From assembly GCA_048527645.1 (NCBI GenBank), contig DBGFNI010000117.1, positions 1 to 18,757 of the forward strand: 18,757 nucleotides of DNA, written 5' to 3'. This DNA comes from HGM12669 sp048527645. Its GTDB lineage: Bacteria > Bacillota > Clostridia > Oscillospirales > CAG-272. The number at the start of each line of letters is the position of its first letter. Position 1 is the first letter of the stretch. The notes under the pieces are model-generated. The model made no database searches, had not been told where the DNA came from, and worked only from the letters and a program-made list of their open reading frames with translations. Positions 6,164 to 13,336 of this stretch are shown here, piece by piece. The position numbers and the translations under genes are program-made.

Positions 6164-8788
6164 TTACATGAGTTTTTCCAGAGCCTGCTCGATGCCGACG
6201 AGCAGCTCCTTGTATTTTTCCAGTTTGTCGCGCTCTCCGGCGACAACCGCTGCAGGCGCCTTGGACAAAAAGCCCTCGTTGGAAAGCTTTTTCTCCAGTC
6301 GCATAATCTCCGCCTGATTCTTTTCCTTTTCTTTGGTCAGACGGCGGCGTTCCTCATCCAGATCAATGATATCTGCCAGCGGGATATACAGCTGCGCCTT
6401 GTCAACCACCAAAAGCAGTGCGCGTTCATCGGGGCACTTTTCGCCGATGTGCACCTCGGAGGCGCTGGCAAGGCGGGTGAAAAAGCCGGCGGTTTGCGCG
6501 TTGTAGGTGTCTGTCGCGTCCGTATCCACATACAGCTGTGCCTTGCGGGACGGCGGAACGTTCATCTCCGCGCGGCGCAGACGGATTGCTTTGATTGCGC
6601 CGATCAGGCGTGTCATGCGGATTTCGTCTTCTTCAAAATCCAGTGCATCGCACGCCGTGGGATAAGCTGTGATCATGATGCTCTCGCCCGTGTGCGGCAG
6701 TTTTTGCCAGATTTCCTCCGTGATGAACGGCATGAAGGGATGCAGCAGCTCCAGCGTTCCGCGCAGAACATACGCCAAGACATTCTGGCAGACGCGATTG
6801 TCCTCGCTGCCCCGGTCGTTCAGGCGCGGCTTGGCAAGCTCGATATACCAGTCGCAGTACAAATCCCAGATGAAGTCATACAGCTTGGACAGCGCAATGC
6901 CGATCTCAAAGCGGTCGAGATTGGAGCGCACCTCGCGCACCAGTGTGTTATAGGAGGACAGAATCCATTTGTCTTCCAGGTGCAGGCAGTCAGCGTGGGG
7001 AAGCGCGCAGACGTCAATATCCAGATTCATCAACACGAAACGTGCGGCGTTCCAGATCTTGTTGCAGAAATTACGCGCGTTCTCGATTTTTTCGTCGGAA
7101 AAACGCATATCGTTACCGGGCGAATTGCCGGTTGCCAGGGCAAAGCGGAGCGCGTCCGCGCCGTACTGATCGATGATTTCCAGCGGGTCAATGCCGTTGC
7201 CCAAAGATTTTGACATTTTCCGTCCCTGCGCGTCGCGCACCAGGCCGTGGATGAGCACGTTGGAAAACGGCTTTTCGCCCATATAGGAAAGACCGGAGAA
7301 AATCATGCGCGAGACCCAGAAGGTGATGATATCATAGCCGGTGACCAGTGTGCTGGTCGGATAAAAATATTTCAGATCTTCCGTCTGTTTGGGCCAGCCC
7401 AGCGTGGAGAACGGCCACAAAGCGGAGGAAAACCAGGTGTCCAGCGTGTCGGGATCCTGCCGCATCGGGCGGCCGCACCGCGGGCAAATTGCGCTGTCCT
7501 CCTTGGTGACGGTGATTTCGCCGCAGTCATCGCAGTAGAAAGCGGGAATTCTGTGACCCCACCACAACTGACGGGAGATGCACCAGTCACGGATGTTTTC
7601 CATCCAGTGGAAATAGTTTTTCTCAAAGCGTTCGGGGATAAAGCGGATGTCGCCGTTTCGCACCGCTTCAATCGCGGGCTTTGCCAGCGGCTCCATCTTC
7701 ACGAACCATTGCAGCGATACGCGTGGCTCGACTGTGGTCCCGCAGCGATAGCAGGTGCCCACATTGTGGCTGTATTCTTCCACGCGGATCAGATAGCCGC
7801 CCGCCTCCAGATCCTTCACGATCGCTTTTCTTGCTTCATAGCGATCCATTCCCGCATAGGCGGGATAATCCGCGGTGATTTTTGCGTCTTCGGTCAGAAC
7901 ATTGATGATGGGCAGATCGTGCCGGCGTCCCACCTCAAAGTCGTTGGGGTCATGGGCGGGGGTGATTTTCACCACGCCGGTACCGAAGTCGGTCTCGACA
8001 TATTCGTCGGCGATGACAGGGATTTCTCTGCCGACCAGCGGCAGAATCAGCGTTTTGCCCACCAGATGGGCATACCGCTCGTCCTTGGGATTGACGGCGA
8101 CCGCTGTATCGCCCAGCAGCGTTTCCGGTCGGGTTGTCGCCAGTTCCAGATAGCCGCTGCCGTCTTTGAAGGGATAGCGCAGATGCCAGAAGTGGCCTGC
8201 CTGATCCTCATACTCCACCTCCGCATCGGAAATGGAGGTGCGGCAGTGCGGACACCAGTTGATGATGCGCTCGCCGCGGTAAATCAGACCCTTTTCATAC
8301 AGCCGGACAAACACCTCTTTCACCGCGTCGGAGCAACCCTCGTCCAACGTGAAGCGCTCCCGCGACCAGTCGCAGGAGGAGCCCATCTTTTTCAATTGGG
8401 ATACAATTCTGTTGCCGTATTGCTCCCGCCATGCCCAGGCGCGCTGCAAAAAGCCCTCTCTGCCCAGGCTCTCCTTGGTTTCGCCGTCCTTCTTCATCGC
8501 CTCGACGACCTTTGCCTCGGTGGCGATAGAGGCGTGATCTGTTCCGGGCAGCCACAGCGTGCAGTAGCCGTCCATGCGCTTGTAGCGGATCAGAATATCC
8601 TGCAAAGTGTTATCCAGCGCATGACCCATGTGCAGCTGACCGGTGATGTTGGGGGGCGGGATCACAATGGTATACGGTGTTTTATTCTCGTCAATCTGCG
8701 GCGTGAAATATCCTTTTTCACACCACCCGGAGTAAATTCGGTCTTCCAATTCCCCGGGCGCGTAGGTTTTATTCAGTTCCTGTGCCAC
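6164..8788 (-). CDS. valS: Valine--tRNA ligase
   Basis: ValS attaches valine to tRNA-Val and hydrolyses mischarged Thr-tRNA-Val in a separate editing domain. At 874 residues it has normal length. The class I HIGH motif is PPPNITGQLHMGH (44-56) and KMSKS is at 524-528 in GRKMSKSLGNGIDP. The editing domain lies at about 210-345 (TTRPETLLGDTAVAVNP). Zinc-knuckle-like pairs occur at 179-182, 346-349, 419-422 and 435-438 (CxxC). The C-terminal coiled-coil arm (about 810-874) that grips the tRNA is present. The start is GTG (8786-8788), with a GGGGGTGA ribosome site, 12 bases after the yebC stop, so it is co-transcribed with yebC. No T-box leader is visible before valS or argS. Confidence 0.98.
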   Translation of the reverse strand: MAQELNKTYAPGELEDRIYSGWCEKGYFTPQIDENKTPYTIVIPPPNITGQLHMGHALDNTLQDILIRYKRMDGYCTLWLPGTDHASIATEAKVVEAMKKDGETKESLGREGFLQRAWAWREQYGNRIVSQLKKMGSSCDWSRERFTLDEGCSDAVKEVFVRLYEKGLIYRGERIINWCPHCRTSISDAEVEYEDQAGHFWHLRYPFKDGSGYLELATTRPETLLGDTAVAVNPKDERYAHLVGKTLILPLVGREIPVIADEYVETDFGTGVVKITPAHDPNDFEVGRRHDLPIINVLTEDAKITADYPAYAGMDRYEARKAIVKDLEAGGYLIRVEEYSHNVGTCYRCGTTVEPRVSLQWFVKMEPLAKPAIEAVRNGDIRFIPERFEKNYFHWMENIRDWCISRQLWWGHRIPAFYCDDCGEITVTKEDSAICPRCGRPMRQDPDTLDTWFSSALWPFSTLGWPKQTEDLKYFYPTSTLVTGYDIITFWVSRMIFSGLSYMGEKPFSNVLIHGLVRDAQGRKMSKSLGNGIDPLEIIDQYGADALRFALATGNSPGNDMRFSDEKIENARNFCNKIWNAARFVLMNLDIDVCALPHADCLHLEDKWILSSYNTLVREVRSNLDRFEIGIALSKLYDFIWDLYCDWYIELAKPRLNDRGSEDNRVCQNVLAYVLRGTLELLHPFMPFITEEIWQKLPHTGESIMITAYPTACDALDFEEDEIRMTRLIGAIKAIRLRRAEMNVPPSRKAQLYVDTDATDTYNAQTAGFFTRLASASEVHIGEKCPDERALLLVVDKAQLYIPLADIIDLDEERRRLTKEKEKNQAEIMRLEKKLSNEGFLSKAPAAVVAGERDKLEKYKELLVGIEQALEKLM

Positions 8789-8800
8789 GGTGTCACCCCC

Positions 8801-9529
8801 TCATTCTTCCGGCATATCCCAGTTGTGATAGACATTCTGCACGTCGTCGTTGTCCTCAAGATTTTCCAACAGCAGATTCATAAACTTGATGTCCTTTTCG
8901 TCCGTCAGCTCGACATAGGATTGGGGCACCTTGTCCTTTTCCGCGCTGATCACGGTATAGCCCTTAGCGCTGAGCGCTTCGCTGACGGCATAAACATCGT
9001 CCGGCTCGGTTGTGATTTCAAACACATCCTCCTCGGCGGAAAAATCAGCCGCGCCTGCCTCCAGCGCGTCCTCCATCAGGGCGTCCTCGTCGGTATTCTC
9101 GCGTTCTACCAGAATAATTCCCTTATCGTCAAACAAAAATCCCACGCATCCGGTTGCACCCAGATTGCCGCCGAATTTGTCAAAATAGTGGCGCACTTCG
9201 CCGGCGGTACGGTTTTTGTTGTCGGTGGTCGCCTCCACAATGACGGCAACGCCGCTGGGACCGTAGCCCTCATAGGTCAACTCTTCATAGTTCACGCCGT
9301 CGGCGCTGGAGGCCTTCTTGATTGCTTTTTCGATGTTATCGTTGGGCACGTTGTTGGATTTTGCCTTTGCGATCAGATCCTTCAGACGCGAGTTGCTCTG
9401 CGGATTGGGACCGCCTTCTTTTACGGCGACGGCGATTTCCTTGCCGATTTTGGTAAAGACCTTGGCGCGCTGTGCGTCGGTCTTTTCCTTTTTATGCATA
9501 ATATTTTTCCATTTGCTGTGTCCTGACAT
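8801..9529 (-). CDS. yebC: YebC/PmpR (TACO1) family protein
   Basis: This 242-residue protein has the full family signature: MSGHSKWKNIMHKKEKTDAQ at the N-terminus, AVKEGGPNPQSNSRL near 35-49, IAKAKSNNVPNDNIEKAIKK near 54-73, and YEGYGPSGVAVIVEATTDNKNRT near 86-108. The family was first described as DNA-binding regulators (PmpR), and later as translation factors related to mitochondrial TACO1 that help ribosomes through difficult sequences such as polyproline. The ATG has a strong GAAGGAG site at 8-base spacing. It sits between argS (42 bases upstream) and valS (12 bases downstream) in one operon, a context that favours a translation role. Which function applies here cannot be told from the sequence. 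Confidence 0.96.
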   Translation of the reverse strand: MSGHSKWKNIMHKKEKTDAQRAKVFTKIGKEIAVAVKEGGPNPQSNSRLKDLIAKAKSNNVPNDNIEKAIKKASSADGVNYEELTYEGYGPSGVAVIVEATTDNKNRTAGEVRHYFDKFGGNLGATGCVGFLFDDKGIILVERENTDEDALMEDALEAGAADFSAEEDVFEITTEPDDVYAVSEALSAKGYTVISAEKDKVPQSYVELTDEKDIKFMNLLLENLEDNDDVQNVYHNWDMPEE

Positions 9530-9571
9530 GGTTATATCTCCTTCTGTTTATTCGGTTTCGGATCGGTTCCG

Positions 9572-11287
9572 TCAAATTTTTTCCGGTTTTTTCATACAAA
9601 TCAGATCAAAGGCGTTGCCCAGCACCGTCTTGACGGCGGCGGTCAGGCAAATGCGGAAATCGCGCACGCCCGCATCATTTGCGGAAAGAATCTGACAGTT
9701 GTGATAAAAGCGGTTAAACGCGGTGCACACCTCCAACACATAGCGCGTCACCACGGAAGGCTCGTATTCTTCCAGCGCCTGCGCCACCTTGTCCGGGAAG
9801 AGAGCCAGCACTTTGACCAGCTCTGCCTCCTCGCGGCACAGTTGTGCGGGCGGATTGACCGTGGGGAGCGGCTCTCCCGCCTTGGAGAGAATGGAGCAGG
9901 TGCGGGCGTAGGTGTACTGTGCGTACGGGCCGGTGTTGCCCTCAAAGGACAGGGCATCCTCCATCATGAAATTGATGTCGCGCATCCGGTTGTTGGACAG
10001 ATAGTAAAAGACGATTGCACCGACGCCGACCGCTTCGGCAACCTCATCCTTGTTTTCCAGATCGGGGTTCTTTTCCGCCATGATATCGCGTACCTTATCA
10101 ATCGCGGAGCGGAAGAGGTCCTTGAGCAGGACAACATTTCCGGTTCGTGTCGCCAGCTTTTCCCCGTTGATGCTGACCGTACCGTAGGGGACGTGGATCA
10201 GTTCGTCCTCCCAGTCATAGCCCATCAGTCCGATCACCTTGAACCACTGTGCGAAATGCATGGACTGACCGGCAGAGGTGACATAAATACATTTGTCAAA
10301 ATGATAGGTGTTCTTGCGGTATATCGCCGCGGTGATGTCACGGGTGGCGTATATGGTTGAGCCGTCCCGCTTGAGAATGATACAGGGCGGCATGTTGTAA
10401 GGACTCAGATCGACAATGGTCGCGCCGTCATCCACGCGGAGCAGATTCTTTTCCCGCAGCTCATCAATGACTGCCGGCATTTTATCGGTGTAAAAGCTTT
10501 CACCGGCGTAGCTGTCAAAGGTGATGTTCAGCTGGCGGTAAGTCTTTTCATACTCCTGAATGCTGATGTCAATAAACCATTTCCACAGCTCGGTGCAGTC
10601 GGGATCGCCGTGCTCCAGCGCGGCAAATGCCTTTCGCGCCTCGTCCTCCAGGGCGGGATCCTTTTCCGCCTCGTTGTGAAAACGCACATAGAGCGCGACC
10701 AGCTCGTCAATTCCCTTTTCCTCGATCAGCGCCCGGTCGCCCCATTTGCGGTATGCGACGATCAGCTTGCCGAACTGCGTCCCCCAGTCGCCCAGATGGT
10801 TGACGCCGACGCAGTGATAGCCGTAGAACTCATGCAGCTTTTTCAGAGAATGCCCGATCACCGTCGTGCCCAGATGCCCGATGTGAAAGGGCTTTGCCAC
10901 GTTGGGAGAGGAATAGTCCAAAACAACGGTTTTCCCTTTTCCTTCCTCCGAGCCGCCGTACCGCTCCTTTTGCGTGAGCACCGTGCGGATGACCGAGGCA
11001 GCCAGCGCGCTGTTGTCTGCAAAAAAATTCAAATAGCCGCTGACGGCCTGTATGCGCGCGATTCCGTCAATCTCTAGATTGTCGCCCAGCGCCGCTGCGA
11101 TCTGCGGCGGAGCCTTGCGCAGAATTTTGGATAGTTTGAAGCAGGGAAACGCCAAATCTCCCATCTCCGGATCGGGCGGGTATTCAAACATGGCGGATAT
11201 ATCATCTGTCTGCAATCCGTTTTCCGGCATCATACCGTCCAATCGGGATTTGAGCTGCTTTGCAATTTCATTCTTTAGTTGTTTCAA
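9572..11287 (-). CDS. argS: Arginine--tRNA ligase
   Basis: ArgS charges tRNA-Arg with arginine and needs bound tRNA for activation. The 571-residue length is normal. An N-terminal Add-1 domain (about 1-110) is followed by SSPNVAKPFHIGHLG (126-140) with the HIGH motif. Like many ArgRS enzymes it lacks a standard KMSKS and has the GEKLATRTGN loop (375-384) instead. The helical DALR anticodon-binding domain covers about 455-571 and ends NAFDLICMKKPEKI. The start is TTG at 11285-11287, supported by a GGAAGGAG ribosome site 8 bases upstream; no in-frame ATG precedes it. A near-consensus promoter lies 38 bases further up. It is the first gene of the argS-yebC-valS-DUF5107 operon. Confidence 0.97.
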   Translation of the reverse strand: MKQLKNEIAKQLKSRLDGMMPENGLQTDDISAMFEYPPDPEMGDLAFPCFKLSKILRKAPPQIAAALGDNLEIDGIARIQAVSGYLNFFADNSALAASVIRTVLTQKERYGGSEEGKGKTVVLDYSSPNVAKPFHIGHLGTTVIGHSLKKLHEFYGYHCVGVNHLGDWGTQFGKLIVAYRKWGDRALIEEKGIDELVALYVRFHNEAEKDPALEDEARKAFAALEHGDPDCTELWKWFIDISIQEYEKTYRQLNITFDSYAGESFYTDKMPAVIDELREKNLLRVDDGATIVDLSPYNMPPCIILKRDGSTIYATRDITAAIYRKNTYHFDKCIYVTSAGQSMHFAQWFKVIGLMGYDWEDELIHVPYGTVSINGEKLATRTGNVVLLKDLFRSAIDKVRDIMAEKNPDLENKDEVAEAVGVGAIVFYYLSNNRMRDINFMMEDALSFEGNTGPYAQYTYARTCSILSKAGEPLPTVNPPAQLCREEAELVKVLALFPDKVAQALEEYEPSVVTRYVLEVCTAFNRFYHNCQILSANDAGVRDFRICLTAAVKTVLGNAFDLICMKKPEKI

Positions 11288-11324
11288 GCCAACGGCTCCT
11301 TCCTTGCTGATAATTATTCATAAT

Positions 11325-11353
11325 ATTATATCATGAAACATGGCGCAATGCAA
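11325..11353 (-). promoter_or_regulatory. Sigma-A promoter of the argS operon
   Basis: On the - strand a TTGCAT -35 box (11348-11353) is followed, after exactly 17 bases, by a perfect TATAAT -10 box (11325-11330), preceded by TG in an extended -10 arrangement (TGATATAAT). Transcription would start near 11318, leaving a leader of about 30 bases with no room for a T-box or riboswitch. Confidence 0.88.
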
Positions 11354-11414
11354 GGACTTTCGGGGAGATTTTCGTATTTTTCAGTGCCGGGCGGGACAGC
11401 GGCGTTTGCCGCAG

Positions 11415-11449
11415 GAAAAGAAAAACCACAGCAAGTCCACTTGCTGTGG
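11415..11449 (-). terminator. Rho-independent terminator after azlD
   Basis: CCACAGCAAG (11426-11435) pairs with CTTGCTGTGG (11440-11449) around a tight loop. On the - strand the hairpin is followed by TTTTTCTTTTC. It separates the long yceD-to-azlD gene series from the argS promoter. The rest of 11288-11524 holds only this hairpin, the argS promoter and a small GCGGC-GCCGC inverted repeat near 11400. Confidence 0.88.
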
Positions 11450-11524
11450 CAAAACAGATCAGAATATTTGCTGCTGCCTGCCAAAACGGAGAGGGCAGCG
11501 CCGTTTTTGGGGGATAGTTGGCTT

Positions 11525-11836
11525 TTACAGAAAATACAAAAGAAGCTCGCAAAGCAAAACAGTCGAGCACGCCGTCAACGCGACGACAAAAAGGCTTTTT
11601 CCACGCCATGCCGCAAATATCGCGGCGCACAGCGCGAGCAGCCCTGCCCACCATGCGCCGGTTGCATGCAGAATCGCCGGAAAGGTCATGGCGGAGAGAG
11701 TCGCGTAGGGGACGTAATACAGAAAGGAACGCAGAAACCTGCTTTGTATCCGTTTGCGGATCAGCACAAGCGGGAACATGCGGATCAGATAGGTCACGAT
11801 TGCCATAACGGCGATATAAATCCAGATTTTATGCAT
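11525..11836 (-). CDS. azlD: AzlD family branched-chain amino acid exporter small subunit
   Basis: This 103-residue membrane protein with about four hydrophobic segments is the small partner of AzlC (equivalent of E. coli YgaH). Typical features are IYIAVMAIVTYLIRMFPLVL at 7-26, the basic IRKRIQSRFLRSFLYYVPYA loop (27-46), and the TFPAIL segment. Together with AzlC it exports branched-chain amino acids. A longer in-frame reading up to 11887 starts inside azlC with a basic, non-membrane stretch and is rejected; the ATG at 11834-11836 overlaps the azlC stop by 8 bases and has a GGAGGAGGCGG ribosome site, showing translational coupling. Its stop is followed by a clear terminator. Confidence 0.9.
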   Translation of the reverse strand: MHKIWIYIAVMAIVTYLIRMFPLVLIRKRIQSRFLRSFLYYVPYATLSAMTFPAILHATGAWWAGLLALCAAIFAAWRGKSLFVVALTACSTVLLCELLLYFL

Positions 11837-12557
11837 GCTGCTCCGCCTCCTCCTCGTCCTGAACGGGCGCCAGCAGCGCCGCTGCAACGGATACAGCCAG
11901 TGTGACGGTGATGATGCGGCAACCCTCGGAGATATGCGCGGTGAAGGGCAGATAGGTGATCGCCGTATTCAGAACCATCGCTCCCAGTGCCGTCCATGCC
12001 ACGGGCAGATTCTTTTTGGAGGCGGGGATGACAACGGCGACAAACATGCCGTAGAGGCAAACGCCCAGCGCGGTGACCAAGAAGGCGGGCAGAATGTCAC
12101 CCAGCCATGCGCCGAGCAGCGTGCCGATCGTCCAGCCCGGAACGGCGACTGCCATCGCGCCGTAGTTATAGGCGGGCGGGAGCGTGCCCGGATAGGAGGC
12201 GCTGATGGCAAAGATTTCGTCGGTCACGCCGAAGCTGACGGCAAATCTGTGGCGCAGAGGCGTCTGCGGAGATAATTTCTGCGAGAGAGCGCAGGACATG
12301 AGCAGATAGCGGATGTTAATCACCAGCTGGGTCATTGCCATTTCCCCCACGGTGGTTCCGGCGGCAATCAGCGAGATTGCAGAGGCCTCTCCCGCGGCGG
12401 TCAGGTTGAACAGGCTCATGACAGCTGCCTGTAAAATGTGAATTCCTGCCTGATAGGCGGAAATGCCGACGGCAAACGAGACGGCAAGATAACCGATGCC
12501 GATGGGCAGACCGTCGTGTATGCCCTGTAAAAATGCGCTTTTCGGTTGCTTAGACAT
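11829..12557 (-). CDS. azlC: AzlC family branched-chain amino acid exporter large subunit
   Basis: This 242-residue integral membrane protein begins with the family pattern FLQGIHDGLPIGIGYLAVSF (9-28) and continues with several hydrophobic helices, including the conserved region around TQLVINIRYLLMSCALSQKL and the FGVTDEIFAI motif. AzlC-AzlD (YgaZ-YgaH in E. coli) pump valine, leucine, isoleucine and analogues out of the cell. The ATG at 12555-12557 has an AAAGGAT ribosome site. The gene lies 74 bases after the ECF S component gene, with a hairpin in the gap, so it may share its transcript. The C-terminus is acidic (DEEEAEQHA) because the same bases carry the azlD ribosome site. Confidence 0.92.
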   Translation of the reverse strand: MSKQPKSAFLQGIHDGLPIGIGYLAVSFAVGISAYQAGIHILQAAVMSLFNLTAAGEASAISLIAAGTTVGEMAMTQLVINIRYLLMSCALSQKLSPQTPLRHRFAVSFGVTDEIFAISASYPGTLPPAYNYGAMAVAVPGWTIGTLLGAWLGDILPAFLVTALGVCLYGMFVAVVIPASKKNLPVAWTALGAMVLNTAITYLPFTAHISEGCRIITVTLAVSVAAALLAPVQDEEEAEQHA

Positions 12558-12591
12558 GATGCTTTATCCTTTGGGAAAATGAAGAAATGCA

Positions 12592-12619
12592 GCGGCTGCC
12601 GTGTCTGCACAGCAGCCGC
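12592..12619 (-). terminator. GC-rich hairpin between the S component gene and azlC
   Basis: GCGGCTGC at 12592-12599 pairs with GCAGCCGC at 12612-12619 around a 12-base loop, 12 bases after the upstream stop codon. The - strand sequence that follows (ATTTCTTCATTTT) is T-rich but interrupted, so this is at most a partial terminator that would lower azlCD expression. Confidence 0.4.
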
Positions 12620-12631
12620 ATGAGAACAGAA

Positions 12632-13228
12632 TTATTTTTTGCGGATTACACAGAGAACCCGGAACAAAGCGGGAGAAAGCACCGCATTGAGGAAAAACTC
12701 TACAATGAAGTTGATTCCCGCGCAGCCGATGACCAAAAAGTAGATCACGCTTGTGCCGTCGGGAATGAAATTCGCCCGCAGGGTGTCGGACATGAAGAGC
12801 GCACCCAGAATAAAGAGACCGGTATTCACGATCGGCGCCGCAGCAGCAGCGGAAAAAACAGCCGTGCGGGGGTGCTTGCTTTGCAGCGCGCGAAACAGCA
12901 GCGCAGAAACCAGTCCTGCCGCAGTCGCCTTGACCAGACACACCAGGGCGGTGAGAACCGGGTGGTTGGTGAACAGAATGTGCGTAAAGGCGTCAGTGCC
13001 GGTGATGCCGGCGATCAACGTGACCATGCCGAATGCAAAGCCCAAAACTGTTCCGCCCACCGGACCGAGCATCATACCGCCCAACACGATGGGAATCAGA
13101 GTCAGAGAAATGCTGACCGGACCGATGTGGATACCGCTTCCCACCGTTTGCAAAACGATAACCAGTGCCAAAAAAATTGCCAGCTGTACCATTTTCAGGG
13201 TGCGCTGTGCAGTGCTTGATTGTACCAT
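12632..13228 (-). CDS. ECF transporter S component, probable pantothenate uptake (PanT-like)
   Basis: This 198-residue protein has about six hydrophobic helices and the small, Gly-rich architecture of energy-coupling-factor substrate-binding subunits: VQLAIFLALVIVLQTVGSGI (14-33), GPVSISLTLIPIVLGGMMLG (36-55), then GPVGGTVLGFAFGMVTLIAG and TNHPVLTALVCLVKATAAGL. S components bind a vitamin and dock on a shared ATPase/EcfT module encoded elsewhere. No ATPase genes are in the window. It directly follows the pantothenate kinase gene coaX, which is the main reason to propose pantothenate as the ligand; sequence alone does not settle specificity. The ATG at 13226-13228 has a perfect AGGAGG site at 8-base spacing within a structured leader. 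Confidence 0.8.
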   Translation of the reverse strand: MVQSSTAQRTLKMVQLAIFLALVIVLQTVGSGIHIGPVSISLTLIPIVLGGMMLGPVGGTVLGFAFGMVTLIAGITGTDAFTHILFTNHPVLTALVCLVKATAAGLVSALLFRALQSKHPRTAVFSAAAAAPIVNTGLFILGALFMSDTLRANFIPDGTSVIYFLVIGCAGINFIVEFFLNAVLSPALFRVLCVIRKK

Positions 13229-13301
13229 AACAGGTACCTCCTCCGGGACATCACCCGGTGCTGACGCCTCACCTGTGTGAGTACGCCGCAGTCTGAATAT
13301 A
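13222..13301 (-). promoter_or_regulatory. Structured leader of the ECF S component gene, possible cis-regulatory RNA
   Basis: Several helices compete on the - strand transcript. A CCGGG/CCCGG hairpin (13243-13247 with 13254-13258) sits next to the AGGAGG ribosome site (13237-13242). ACAGGT (13271-13276) can pair with ACCTGT (13230-13235), enclosing hairpin and ribosome site. Alternatively CTCAC/GTGAG forms a hairpin at 13268-13281, and GTACC (13233-13237) pairs with GGTAC (13222-13226), trapping the start codon. A TATATT -10-like box lies at 13296-13301 without a good -35. It matches no riboswitch class I can name with confidence. Confidence 0.35.
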
Positions 13302-13336
13302 TGCAGAACAGAAAAACTGTTTCTACCAAAGATTCG

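Noticed and set aside
5277..6317. A 346-codon open frame on the + strand opposite the DUF5107 gene and the valS end
   Set aside because: It spans two real genes on the other strand and has no family resemblance or ribosome site.
7247..9526. A 759-codon open frame on the + strand opposite valS and yebC
   Set aside because: It runs across the yebC-valS boundary, has no recognisable domain, and has the His/Gln/Val-rich composition of an antisense frame. Both opposing genes are unmistakable.
11288..11318. T-box or other riboswitch before argS
   Set aside because: The mapped-by-eye promoter leaves a leader of only about 30 bases, too short for a T-box.
11479..11506. AAAACGG/CCGTTTT inverted repeat near the azlD end, terminator-like on the + strand
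   Set aside because: The stem is short with a long loop, and no + strand gene precedes it.
11331..11654. Possible small - strand gene after azlD
   Set aside because: It overlaps azlD in another frame, runs through the terminator and the argS promoter, and is Ala/Arg/Phe-rich without a domain.
11837..11887. A longer AzlD starting at 11887
   Set aside because: The added 17 residues are basic and lie inside azlC; the internal ATG has the ribosome site and matches the family start.
13222..13301. THF or preQ1 riboswitch before the ECF S component
   Set aside because: Some short pieces recall these classes, but the order and spacing of conserved bases I remember do not match, so only an unnamed leader is reported.
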